Shown in pieces: positions 1 to 8,413 of a DNA stretch of 64,000 nucleotides (position 1 is its first letter; each line of letters starts with the position of its first letter). The notes under the pieces are model-generated. The model was not told the origin of the DNA. It did not search any database and saw only the letters and a program-made list of their open reading frames with translations. This stretch comes from an uncultured Prevotellaceae bacterium. GTDB taxonomy: Bacteria > Bacteroidota > Bacteroidia > Bacteroidales > Bacteroidaceae. A program made the position numbers and the translations under genes. The stretch is from contig ONGG01000001.1 in the NCBI GenBank assembly GCA_900317305.1, forward strand, positions 1-64,000, read 5' to 3'.

Positions 1-2
1 AG

Positions 3-242
3 CACGACACCATCATGATGACAGAGACAATCCGGGACACCGTCTATCAGACGCGCATTGTCACCCAACATGCGAAACCTAAGAGAGTTCAGCCAACTCT
101 AACAACCAGACAAAGGATGCTTGCTTCCAAGGAGAAGCAGGAATCCCCAGCACCTTCACCTACCCGTCAATCGTCAGACGAACAAATGGCCTGCTCCATG
201 CTCTGCGATGATATTCCTTACGCCCTTTTGGCCACTCCTTAA
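3..242 (+). CDS. C-terminal end of an unidentified protein (5' truncated by window)
   Basis: The frame is open from the left edge of the window to a TAA at 240-242, so this is read as the tail of a gene starting before the window. The visible part is about 79 residues, basic and Thr/Ser/Gln-rich, with a proline-rich stretch (SPAPSPT) that suggests a disordered tail. No family is recognised. An internal ATG pair at 15-20 could also start a small protein, but nothing supports a start there. Coding status is uncertain. Confidence 0.35.
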   Translation, partial: HDTIMMTETIRDTVYQTRIVTQHAKPKRVQPTLTTRQRMLASKEKQESPAPSPTRQSSDEQMACSMLCDDIPYALLATP

Positions 243-430
243 GCATAAAAAAACAAGACTCTGAACATTGTTTCAGACTTTCACCATTAAGAGCCTATTT
301 TAGGATTTTGCCAAGGGGTATTTGTTTGATTCTATCTAATTTTGCCTACAACTTTTTAATTTACCTTTTTTGTTCTCATTCGTGAGAAGAATAGGATAGA
401 TTTGCTAATCCCAATAATATCGCCATTTAG

Positions 431-2136
431 ATGAACAAAAAATCCATCATCACCATTCTGCTCGCCCTTGTCGCAATGGCGGGGCAAGCAAAAAAAACAA
501 TTGTATGGGAAAACCCATCTGTTGCTTATTCAGCCATTCCATATTTTCAAATCCAGAAGGTGGAAATGACGAAGGAAAAGACTGCCATGTATGTCAGGAT
601 GGCTCTTTTACCAGGTTATGGCTTCCGAATCAGCGAAGACATTACATTGTTCTGGACGATAGCGGAAGGAAAGACTTCGTTCTCTATTTCAAACCCTTGC
701 CTTTGAACACGAAGGAATTCGACTTCTTGGAAGGTTTGGCGAAAGGCGACTACAAGGTGTTTGGCATCCACGACAAGGACTACACGATGCCTCCCGCTTC
801 AGTTCCAACTGAATACATGGCCGATGATGACGGGGAAGGATTGGCGGAACTGAAGTTTGACGCTACGCCTGCCACCATTCATTTCAAGTCGTTGAACTAT
901 CGTAAGGGAATGAACACGAAGATTGATGTGCAATATGTAGATTTGAAGAATCCTGCAAAGCCAATGGATGTCGAAACGAATTTGAATGATGATGGTGAAG
1001 CCAGTCTTAGCCTCCCCATATGCCTGCCTCAAATTGTGTGGATCAATATCGTTAACATTCCATGGAGTTCAATGAGTTGTGTATATCTTTCACCAGGTAA
1101 GGAAGTGACCGTCCTTGTTGATATGCTTCACGATGACAGTAGGGCCAATAGCAAGATTGTAGGTGCCAAAGGCTATCACGCCAGGTTTGGCAAAGATTGG
1201 TATCAGTCTGCTTATGACGAGGACACAGAAAATGGTCCTCTGAAACCTACCATTAAAAAGGAAGACATTCACGATGTGCAGACGTTGATAAGATATTGTG
1301 ATGAAGAACGGGAGAACTACGACAAATGGGTAAAGAACTCAAACTATTGCAAAGCAATCAAAGATTATTTGATACAATTCGCATACTCTCCGATTTTTAT
1401 GTTTGATGGCGAACAAGATTCCCTGTCCAAAACAAAGGAGTTTACAGACTATGTGCTTCAGAATTACTCAGAGAATCTATACAAGAGGAATATTGTTTTC
1501 TGCAATGAATTCCCAAGAGCCAGCAAATACTATGCAATGGCTGATGCACGAGGTTTCAATGCCGACCTTGCCCGCTATTGCTACTATCTGCCACAGGTAC
1601 TTGACTCCAAACAATTGGAGAAACCGCTCATCGAGGACAAGAATCTTTCCGACCTCTACGACAAATATGTAGCCGAATATCAAGCGACCGTTACAGCTAA
1701 CAAACAAGGGCTTGCCAACAACATCCACTACCTCGACATGACAGAAGTGGTTCCCGAAGACATCCTGCAAACAATCCTCGACAAATACAAAGGGAAGACC
1801 ATACTCATCGACATCTGGGCCACATGGTGCGGTCCCTGTAAGTTAGGGCATGAGAAGATGAAACCCGTGAAAGAGGAACTGCGCGACAAGAACATCGTCA
1901 CCTCGAAATTTGACGATTGGAAAGAATACATTGCCGACATCTCAGGCGAGCATTACTTTCTGACCGAAGAGCAGTTGGATGCCATATTCCAGCAACTCAA
2001 GGGCACAGGTTATCCCACCTACGCCATCTACACCCCCGATGGAGAACAGACCTTCACCCTCTCCGGATTTAACCTTGAAAAAATCAGAGAGGCATTGGAG
2101 AAAGCCTCCAATAACAAGAATATCGAAAGTAATTGA
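431..2136 (+). pseudogene. Secreted TlpA/thioredoxin-like protein, frameshifted
   Basis: The N-terminal part starts at ATG 431 with a signal peptide (MNKKSIITILLALVAMAGQA) and continues as a Bacteroidales-type beta domain to about 640, where the homologous reading (YIVLDDSG...FKPLP) moves to another frame and runs to 2136. Neither frame alone gives a complete secreted protein. The C-terminal thioredoxin domain (about 1795-2110) keeps the redox motif WCGPC and the late cis-proline region GYPTY. Between DKNIV and DDWKEY the usual strand segment of the fold looks shortened, and residues also seem missing at the frameshift. From family knowledge an intact protein would be a periplasmic thiol-disulfide oxidoreductase. 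A sequencing error could explain the frameshift but not the apparent internal shortening. It is followed by 12-bp repeats and a terminator. Confidence 0.65.
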
Positions 2137-2169
2137 GGGTGCAAATGAGGGAGTAAATGAGGGAGTAAA
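2134..2169 (+). repeat. 12-bp tandem repeat, three copies
   Basis: The unit tgaggg(a/t)g(t/c)aaa occurs three times in direct tandem starting on the TGA stop codon of the thioredoxin-like gene, so each unit repeats a TGA in the same frame. It may be a replication-slippage product. No function is evident. Confidence 0.75.
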
Positions 2170-2230
2170 TCATTTTTTAGGAATAAGGGGTTTGTTTTCA
2201 GTGAAAGTCTGAACAAATGTTCAGAGAAAC

Positions 2231-2271
2231 GCCCTCGGCAGTCACTTTTGGGGCATCGCTGAGGGCTTTTT
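2231..2271 (+). terminator. Rho-independent terminator after the thioredoxin-like gene
   Basis: The arms gccctcggc (2231-2239) and gctgagggc (2258-2266) pair with one G-U, and a run of T follows directly. It sits about 95 bp after the stop codon at 2136. Confidence 0.7.
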
Positions 2272-2363
2272 GCTTGTTTTTACCTATTTTTGCTCATCTT
2301 TTTTACTTTACCTTTTTCGTTCTCATTAAAGTTATAACACAATAATTATCCCCAAAAAAAGAT

Positions 2364-2372
2364 TACCTTTGC
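2364..2372 (+). promoter_or_regulatory. Bacteroidetes -7 box (tacctttgc)
   Basis: This matches the TAnnTTTG consensus used by the Bacteroidetes primary sigma factor, 12 bp before the ATG at 2385. It shows that the truncated regulator fragment still carries a promoter. Confidence 0.6.
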
Positions 2373-2384
2373 ACCAAAAATTCA

Positions 2385-2624
2385 ATGAGCAGTATGGCAC
2401 AGAAAGACGATTTCTTCTTTGAAGCGAATAATGTGGAGGATATCACCGAGGATGACTACCAGCGGGCGATGCCCTACGTAGAGGCGGCACAAGCCTTCGC
2501 GCAGACTACCTACCAGAGCATCTACATCATCGACTACCACAGGAAAAACTTCCTCTATGTTTCGGACAATCCGCTCTTCCTTTGTGGACACACCGCTGAG
2601 GAGGTTCGCGAAATGGGTTTATGA
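2385..2624 (+). pseudogene. N-terminal fragment of a PAS/LuxR-type regulator
   Basis: The 79 residues match, by recollection, the start of a Bacteroidales regulator family with a PAS-like N-terminus and a C-terminal LuxR-type helix-turn-helix (YIIDYHRKNFLYVSDNPLFLCG, then a TAEEVREMG helix). The family is normally about 200-250 residues. Here the frame ends just after EMG with TGA. Reading past the stop gives FFTYKEVEL, which looks like family continuation for a few codons before the terminator hairpin at 2640. PAS-core remainder and HTH are both missing, so it cannot bind DNA as the family does. A promoter (2364-2372) and a terminator still frame it. Confidence 0.6.
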
Positions 2625-2639
2625 TTCTTCACATATAAG

Positions 2640-2673
2640 GAGGTGGAGTTAGCGTTCTCTCCACCTCTTTTTT
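2640..2673 (+). terminator. Strong rho-independent terminator
   Basis: Perfect 9-bp arms gaggtggag (2640-2648) and ctccacctc (2659-2667) are followed by six or more T. It lies inside the remnant of the truncated regulator and closes its transcript. Confidence 0.8.
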
Positions 2674-2679
2674 GTCTTA

Positions 2680-2875
2680 GTTTTCGTCTTAACTCGTCTA
2701 AATTTTCGTCTAAGCTCGTCTAAATCTCACTTAAATTCTCGCTTAAAGTCGCTTAAATTTTCTTAGCAAGAATGCCCTAAATAAAGGCGTTTCAGGATAT
2801 TCTCGCTTAAAATCTCGCTTAAATCCCCACGTAATCTCACGTAAATTTCGCTCTTAAATCGCTCTTAAATCGCTC
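2680..2875. repeat. Degenerate short repeats (tcg(c/t)(t/c)taaa) downstream of the AlbA_2 gene
   Basis: About fifteen imperfect units of 10-13 bp (tcgtctaaatt, tcgcttaaa, cgctcttaaat) fill the space between the terminator at 2640 and the stop of the minus-strand gene at 2876. Read on the minus strand, parts spell LSENLSE and LDENLDEL interrupted by stops. That resembles the Leu-Ser-Glu repeat tails seen at the end of some AlbA_2/RecG-like proteins, so this may be a decayed coding tail. No intact gene is seen here. Confidence 0.55.
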
Positions 2876-4531
2876 TTATTTTTTTGTTTTTAAGAGCGAC
2901 CATACAGATACGTTACCCTTTGTCTCGTTGACGATAATCCTTTCCTCTCTCATCTTAGTCAGCATGTTTCCGACTTTCGCCTTTTTCTGCTTGTCCGATA
3001 GAACGTCAGACAAGAGGTTCCACCACAGTTTGTCAATCTCTTCTCTTGTAAGAAACTTGTGGTCTTCAAGCGCATCCTGCAACAGAGCTTTACATTTCTT
3101 ATATTCAAGTCCTTTGTGCATGGAATATTCCGCTTTCTGATCAGTGACTTGCGCCACCTGCTTCGAAACATACACTTTGGGCATTCTGCCTTCTATATAC
3201 TTCTTTGACCTTAGGAATTTTATTGCCTCGCTGGAGAGTGTGTTCGCCTTCCCCTTTTGCACCTTGTCAAGCAGTACCGTCGTTGCAAGGTCAATATCAG
3301 AATTCTCTAACAACAACAAGCTATAGTTCTCGTCGATGACGGTACCAGGCAGCGTCAGTACTACGGTATCGCTGTCACTCTTGTCGTAGTCGGGCATCGG
3401 CAGATATCGGTCTTTTTGCGAAACGAACATTTTGTGAATGCCGAATCCCTCGGTATCAATCATCTTGATGTTCGCCATCGCCTGAGCCAAGAACGGGTTG
3501 CGATACTTCTTGGGGATGCGTTCACCTGTTATGTAGTCCTCATAGCTACCATCATAGAACCCGCCGCTGTTTCTAAACTCCAACTCGTTCTCACGTTCTA
3601 TCACAATGATGCGGGCATTCTCGGCATAATTTTGGTGGGCTATACAGTTATGAAGGGCTTCGAGTATTACCTCGTTGTCGTATTTCATGCCCTCGCCTGG
3701 CAAGAAACTGTTGTTAGGGAAAATCTTAAACGGATAATTCCGGATTTTGTGCATCACCTCCGTTGTTGTCAACAGGAACGGAATGGTAAACACCTGTCCC
3801 ACATTATCCATACCAGCCAGTCGCCAGACAATCTCACCAATATGATTAATGTAGTGCAGCGACTCAGGCTTACCAAGCAATAATATAGCAGCATTGGTCA
3901 TTTTGCCGTCGATGGTAAGCTTCGCCTTATTCAAGAACACCTCGTCGCTCCAAGTATCCACCACCTTCTTCTGATTCGGATAGTGCTCCTTGTATCCCTC
4001 GCGAGCTTCCTTGATGGCCTTCGCGTCCAAATCAGCAATCATCGCACCATCAACTATCTGCTTCGACCAGTCGAACTCCGATGTCTGCCTGCGAATCTCC
4101 TCATACTTGCTCATGTCGAGTGCTACCAAACTCTCACCACGGCGAGCATAGAAGTGTCCCTGCCAAGCCATCGGAATACCGCGAGGGGTAGCCGGAATCT
4201 GGAACATCAGCACCCGCTTGCTCTCAACCTCCAGTTCGTAGATGTCCCGGAAAGTATTACGGTCAGTGGTGTGTTGCGACAAGTCATACTTCAACTTTTG
4301 CAGGCTCTTCATTCCGTTCTTGTACGACGTACCCAGTATCTCCCGCGTCTTGTCATGCACACCGAACACTAACCACGCAAAGTCCTTATCCCTCAGGTTC
4401 GCCTCATTACTCAGTGCAGAGAAATACTTACCCAAGTCATCGAAGCTAAAGCTGTTCTCCGCCTTCTTGAACTCCACTACCTCATCCTCATGATGGTAGC
4501 GCAGATTGTTGAATGTCTCGTATATGTTCAT
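2876..4531 (-). CDS. AlbA_2 (Schlafen-type) and GHKL ATPase domain protein, COG2865-like
   Basis: A 551-residue protein. Residues about 15-130 look like an AlbA_2 domain (EVVEFKKAENSF, FAWLVFGVHD), a fold shared with Schlafen proteins and thought to bind nucleic acid. Residues about 270-390 look like a HATPase_c_4 domain (EALHNCIAHQNY, ELEFRNSGGF, FGIHKMF). The basic C-terminal part (about 430-551) probably contains winged-helix segments. The architecture matches COG2865 'predicted transcriptional regulators', which are common in Bacteroidetes and often near mobile or defence genes. The ATG at 4531 is preceded by a good -7 box (4552-4560), so this gene is transcribed separately from the operon that ends at 4573. 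The exact function is unknown. Confidence 0.8.
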   Translation of the reverse strand: MNIYETFNNLRYHHEDEVVEFKKAENSFSFDDLGKYFSALSNEANLRDKDFAWLVFGVHDKTREILGTSYKNGMKSLQKLKYDLSQHTTDRNTFRDIYELEVESKRVLMFQIPATPRGIPMAWQGHFYARRGESLVALDMSKYEEIRRQTSEFDWSKQIVDGAMIADLDAKAIKEAREGYKEHYPNQKKVVDTWSDEVFLNKAKLTIDGKMTNAAILLLGKPESLHYINHIGEIVWRLAGMDNVGQVFTIPFLLTTTEVMHKIRNYPFKIFPNNSFLPGEGMKYDNEVILEALHNCIAHQNYAENARIIVIERENELEFRNSGGFYDGSYEDYITGERIPKKYRNPFLAQAMANIKMIDTEGFGIHKMFVSQKDRYLPMPDYDKSDSDTVVLTLPGTVIDENYSLLLLENSDIDLATTVLLDKVQKGKANTLSSEAIKFLRSKKYIEGRMPKVYVSKQVAQVTDQKAEYSMHKGLEYKKCKALLQDALEDHKFLTREEIDKLWWNLLSDVLSDKQKKAKVGNMLTKMREERIIVNETKGNVSVWSLLKTKK

Positions 4532-4551
4532 TGCCCTTATTCATATCTTCT

Positions 4552-4560
4552 GCAAAGTTA
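4552..4560 (-). promoter_or_regulatory. Bacteroidetes -7 box for the AlbA_2/GHKL gene
   Basis: On the minus strand it reads TAACTTTGC, 20 bp before the ATG at 4531. It lies in the 41-bp gap behind the last gene of the defence operon. Confidence 0.6.
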
Positions 4561-4572
4561 CACATTTTTGGA

Positions 4573-5547
4573 TTAAATAATATCTAACAAGTTGAAATCA
4601 GGATGATCTTGTTTTATATAGTCATCTATTTCTTCCTTTTCAAATAATGAAGTTGATTCGTCTGCTAATAGTTTTAGCATCTCATCTTTCCCACCACCTT
4701 CATATAGTAAGGTCAGTTTTATATATGATTTGTCCAGAACGTCACATGCAGAACCAATTGGCACCGTAAATTGGTAGTGACCCGTTTCTATCAATTCATT
4801 TGGGAATAAAGGTTCCTTGCTTGGTGATGATAATCTCATACAGTAACTGCAGATATGCATAGATAGCAGTTTGCCCTCATGCGGTAGAAAATGACAAGTA
4901 GTATCTTTAGGCAGGTTGAAAAAAGAAGCACTTAGTTTATAATCCTTGCTTATTACCCTGCTTGAATTTCTAATCCATGCCTTAAAAGAGAATGTAACGG
5001 TTTTATCACCTTCTTTGCACTCTTCGTCCTGCAAATCACAATTAACAATCTCGAGTTTTGGATAATGTCCTCGAAAGAAAGATTCCCTAACCTCATATTC
5101 TTCCATTGGGTCAGAAGAAAAATTGTGTCTCTTATAATATTTGTTGTCTAAAGCCATGTGAGGAGCGTTATCGCTACGTGGAATCTTTACTACATAAATA
5201 GAATCATTCGGGTTCCCCTCCAATCGAATGGGAAATATTAAAACACCATCTATCTTTCTTCGAATAAGACTAATTTTTTGTTCAAGCCATTCCTTTGTTA
5301 TTTTAGGGTTGGTTACTGGCGCATAATCTTCCGGTTTGTGAGATGCTTTATTTTCACTAACTCCATATACAATAATCCCCCCATCTGCATTCGCAAACGC
5401 AGAGACATCTTTTGTTATCTCTGCAATTTTATCCGAATCTAAAGCACGTCCATCCTTATAATCCAGATAAATGCTCTCTTCAACCTCATTTTGAATCAGG
5501 TCGTCTATATCTTTCTTTGTATATTCCTCAAGTTCAAAAAAGTCCAT
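4573..5547 (-). CDS. AlbA_2 (Schlafen-type) domain protein, last gene of the defence operon
   Basis: A 324-residue protein. Residues about 15-135 carry AlbA_2 features (SIYLDYKDG, DVSAFANADGGIIVYGV, then a conserved basic RSDNAPHM segment). The remaining 190 residues are an unrecognised beta-rich region with no HATPase motifs, so this is not a duplicate of the neighbour at 2876-4531. The AlbA_2 fold is linked to nucleic-acid binding and, in Schlafens, to RNA cleavage. Whether this protein has nuclease activity cannot be read from the sequence. It begins 3 bp after the stop of the upstream gene (5551), so it is probably co-transcribed and translationally coupled. Confidence 0.7.
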   Translation of the reverse strand: MDFFELEEYTKKDIDDLIQNEVEESIYLDYKDGRALDSDKIAEITKDVSAFANADGGIIVYGVSENKASHKPEDYAPVTNPKITKEWLEQKISLIRRKIDGVLIFPIRLEGNPNDSIYVVKIPRSDNAPHMALDNKYYKRHNFSSDPMEEYEVRESFFRGHYPKLEIVNCDLQDEECKEGDKTVTFSFKAWIRNSSRVISKDYKLSASFFNLPKDTTCHFLPHEGKLLSMHICSYCMRLSSPSKEPLFPNELIETGHYQFTVPIGSACDVLDKSYIKLTLLYEGGGKDEMLKLLADESTSLFEKEEIDDYIKQDHPDFNLLDII

Positions 5548-5550
5548 CTT

Positions 5551-6459
5551 TTAGCAATTATGTAAAGTTATGATATAATCCTTTTCATTATCTTTCAATT
5601 TCGAGAAGACATCATCGGCACCATCAATATACTCACGGAAATCCATTGCTATTGTAGAAGCCAATTTGCATGCACAAGTCAATATCGTCCTTAAGAAATT
5701 CTTGTCGGTCTCATTATTAAACATCTGCCCAAACTGAAGTACGCCAAGATATGACGGGTGGCCATGAATCGACAATAAACGATACGCAGGAGCATCTGTT
5801 CTAAGTAACGCCTCTACCCCTTCCTCATATCTATAGCTCTCAAATGCTATGATTCTACTATTTTCACGATCTTTTTTGAATCGATAGCCTTTAATCTCTA
5901 CAGTTTTAATGGACGCGACATTGATTAGTTGTTTTCGAATCTCATCAGAAATGTCCAAATTCGTCGCAATACTGATAATTCTTCTTCTCAAATCCTCTAT
6001 TTGTTTCTTTTCCTTTTCTTCTTTTTCTATAAACGACAAAGGAACGATAGGCATATTCTGCCGATTATTCAGTCCTCTTATCTCCCAAATATACAAAACG
6101 ATATCTCGCTCTTCTTTAGTCCCCTGTTCTGCATAGATGTTGTGGAAAACGAACACCATTTCATACAAACTCCTCAGGACGGAAATCAATGAAGGAATAT
6201 CCAGAATCCTAATCGTGTCCTTTTCCGGCCTTACATTTATCCCATCACACATGGTAAGTAATGTACGTATTTTGCATACTACCATTTGGAGGATACACTG
6301 AGCTATAGCATCTGATTCTGGGACATCCTCTTTCTCTTTACTACGACGCCATCCATAGTATAAATGGAACAACCCATCACAGACGGTTTCCAGACCACTC
6401 CGCATAATGGCAATCTGCCCATCAATACCGATACTTTCAATAATCTTCTCTGTGTCCAT
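5551..6459 (-). CDS. Unknown mostly alpha-helical protein in the defence operon
   Basis: The 302 residues contain no signal peptide or obvious membrane segment. The helical region around residues 85-130 (ISVLRSLYEMVFVFHNIY) is faintly like DUF5677-type proteins, which carry a similar R-x-L-Y-E helix, but this is a weak impression. A charged coiled-coil-like stretch (EKEEKEKKQIEDLRRR) lies near residue 150. No catalytic motif is recognised. It begins 46 bp after the caspase-like gene stop and runs 3 bp into the AlbA_2 gene, which makes it part of the same transcript. It could be a sensor or immunity partner, but that is inference from position only. Confidence 0.55.
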   Translation of the reverse strand: MDTEKIIESIGIDGQIAIMRSGLETVCDGLFHLYYGWRRSKEKEDVPESDAIAQCILQMVVCKIRTLLTMCDGINVRPEKDTIRILDIPSLISVLRSLYEMVFVFHNIYAEQGTKEERDIVLYIWEIRGLNNRQNMPIVPLSFIEKEEKEKKQIEDLRRRIISIATNLDISDEIRKQLINVASIKTVEIKGYRFKKDRENSRIIAFESYRYEEGVEALLRTDAPAYRLLSIHGHPSYLGVLQFGQMFNNETDKNFLRTILTCACKLASTIAMDFREYIDGADDVFSKLKDNEKDYIITLHNC

Positions 6460-6505
6460 CTATTGACAACTAAATAACGACAATTCAGTCCGAAGACATA
6501 ACTAT

Positions 6506-7096
6506 CTATTCATATCCATAATGCATTTCGCGATAATTGCTCAAGCTGATACTCTCTTCCTCCTTGTCATAACACGAGAATCGTTGGTCTGTTGCCAGTT
6601 TTATCTTTTCACATGCCACGACAGGGTCAACACGGCGCATTTCCATATTATATAAGAAGATACCGAAACAAATATGCATATCAGCTGAGGTCAAGCTTTG
6701 TCTCGGCCCAAGCACATAGCAAATCTGCTGACAGGTCAGGAATATATCGTATGTCACTTCCATCAATCCACCCCTGCAACAAGACAACATCAGAATACTA
6801 TCTTCGTTCATGTACTTACTCTTACATAACAGCATGGCTAACATCTGCCAATTCATGTTGACTTTCCCGTCTTCGCTTGCGAAACCTTCTGCATTACCAT
6901 GAGCACTCAAATAGATATAGTCGAAAAGCCCATGTGAATAAAGAATGCTTTCTAAGCCCTCATTGTCTTTAATGCACTTGCAGACCGACTCAATTCCATA
7001 TAATTGCGCCTGTTCACATATCCCGTTACACTCATGTGGCTCATCGGTACTTCCGCATGCTTTTATTACAAGGATTCTTTTGTGCATATCGATCAT
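6506..7096 (-). CDS. Stand-alone caspase-like (CHAT-type) protease
   Basis: A 196-residue protein with the two hallmarks of clan CD cysteine peptidases: a hydrophobic strand ending in S-A-H-G (YIYLSAHGNAEGF, His66) and a later strand ending in cysteine and glycine (SILMLSCCRGG, Cys106/Cys107). The spacing and the HG...C-x-G pattern match CHAT/caspase-like domains. The start strand RILVIKAC also fits the fold. No sensor, TPR or membrane domain is fused, so activation would need a partner. In other prokaryotic immune systems such proteases act as effectors that cleave host or partner proteins after infection; that role here is inference. Start ATG 7096 (an internal ATG at 7087 is possible). The first gene upstream is a 111-residue protein with a 28-bp gap. 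Confidence 0.7.
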   Translation of the reverse strand: MIDMHKRILVIKACGSTDEPHECNGICEQAQLYGIESVCKCIKDNEGLESILYSHGLFDYIYLSAHGNAEGFASEDGKVNMNWQMLAMLLCKSKYMNEDSILMLSCCRGGLMEVTYDIFLTCQQICYVLGPRQSLTSADMHICFGIFLYNMEMRRVDPVVACEKIKLATDQRFSCYDKEEESISLSNYREMHYGYE

Positions 7097-7124
7097 TTTA
7101 TTTGTTTGTAATCTTCTATAGATA

Positions 7125-7460
7125 TCAAAATATTTTGTTGGGGTAACTCTGTCTTGCTTCGTCTAAAAGTCTTGCGAATTCTGTGGGATCCTCTTTATAT
7201 AACTTTACAATCTCACGAAACAGGTTACTTACATGAGAAATGCCATGAGCACCATCTGTCATAAGAAACTGAATTGCACCAAGTTGAAGAGTAATTCCAT
7301 TGACATTCCTATAGGTTTCGCAATCTTGTAGATTGGAAGGTCTTATTCTTTCTGATATTCTCATAGCCACTTCTTTTATTGAAGCATGCCCATTCGCTTC
7401 TCTTTTGTAACCATCTATTAAAAGAGCAGTTTCATATTTGTTCCATTTTGAATTTTTCAT
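7125..7460 (-). CDS. Small unknown protein, defence-operon N-terminal-type domain
   Basis: A 111-residue protein starting at ATG 7460; a TTG at 7466 is also in frame. It opens with W-x-x-x-E-T-A-L-L-I-D-x-Y, then ISERIR, and YRNVNGITLQLGAIQFL, and ends LYKEDPTEFARLLDEA. This helical pattern is one I associate with N-terminal domains of Bacteroidetes HNH-nuclease and other conflict-system proteins, where it is fused to an effector; here it stands alone. No catalytic residues are seen. It lies 11 bp after the methyltransferase-like gene and 28 bp before the caspase-like gene, so it could be the adaptor between them. That is inference. Confidence 0.55.
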   Translation of the reverse strand: MKNSKWNKYETALLIDGYKREANGHASIKEVAMRISERIRPSNLQDCETYRNVNGITLQLGAIQFLMTDGAHGISHVSNLFREIVKLYKEDPTEFARLLDEARQSYPNKIF

Positions 7461-7471
7461 TGACAAAAATA

Positions 7472-8413
7472 TTATAATCGAACATCGTAATAATTTGGCA
7501 TATATTTATAGAATTTTTTATATTTTTCGATATCCGTTGCTTTAATAATCTTTCCTTCCACAATCTCTTTTTCTTTTTCTTCTATATTCAGTATTTGATT
7601 TAAATGCAATGCTTCTTTACGAGTAAGATTAGGAATATCTATTTCTAAAGGATCCTCTTTATTTAAATAATTAAAATCATTTACATATAGTTGTTTCTCG
7701 TCATAATCTTTATTGATAATAATACCTCCGCATGTAAACATCTTTGCGCCACCTCGTTCTTGATACTTTATATTATATAATGATTTGTAATTTAAACTTG
7801 TATTTTCAATTTTATTACGTTCTTCAATAATCTTATGGCAATACGAATCAATCATCCTTTTTATAGTTCTAGATGTATTTATATTCGCACAGCAATTTTT
7901 TTCAATGTCATAAGGAACCAAACCATTAAACAATTTTTCAAACTCTTCATTTGTATATGGACGAGGAGGGTTCGTCTCTTCATTTTGCAATTGACGGTTA
8001 CATGACATAATATAGACACTTCCGTGAGGCAAGGAATTAAATAGAATATTTATGTCTGTAAACACATCCATTGTTAGAACCCCATCATAATCTAACCATA
8101 CGATGCTAGGTTTTGATAAATCAATTTTTAATAGCATATTCGTCGATAAGCCATGCAAAATCTTGATACACGAAAAAGGTTTGTTAAATTCCAGTTTTTC
8201 TGGCGTAAAACTACCTTCGATGCTATACATGGAATCAACGCTCAGTTCTTTATGGAATAGTTTAAAATCAGTAAACATCAAACCTCCAAATCCGATATAC
8301 TGATATTCTTGTCTCATATTGATGACTATTTGATACAAGGATGCCAGTAGCATTCGTCTTTCAACAAATTTACATGGACGGATTTCGTAATTAAACAAAT
8401 TAGGACTCTTCAT
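7472..8413 (-). CDS. Putative methyltransferase-fold protein paired with a GHKL ATPase
   Basis: I chose ATG 8413 (MKSPNLF), giving 313 residues; the frame is open to 8533, but the earlier part lies inside the GHKL gene. The protein has a Rossmann-like start (YQYIGFGGLMFTDFKLF, then MYSIEGS) resembling SAM-binding motifs I and II, and a further strand IVWLDYDGVL. A complete set of methyltransferase motifs is not visible, so activity is uncertain. It overlaps the end of the GHKL ATPase gene by 14 bp, indicating translational coupling and probably a complex. The region is strikingly AT-rich. Methyltransferase-like genes beside MORC/GHKL ATPases in restriction-like operons have been described by comparative genomics. 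Confidence 0.5.
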   Translation of the reverse strand: MKSPNLFNYEIRPCKFVERRMLLASLYQIVINMRQEYQYIGFGGLMFTDFKLFHKELSVDSMYSIEGSFTPEKLEFNKPFSCIKILHGLSTNMLLKIDLSKPSIVWLDYDGVLTMDVFTDINILFNSLPHGSVYIMSCNRQLQNEETNPPRPYTNEEFEKLFNGLVPYDIEKNCCANINTSRTIKRMIDSYCHKIIEERNKIENTSLNYKSLYNIKYQERGGAKMFTCGGIIINKDYDEKQLYVNDFNYLNKEDPLEIDIPNLTRKEALHLNQILNIEEKEKEIVEGKIIKATDIEKYKKFYKYMPNYYDVRL

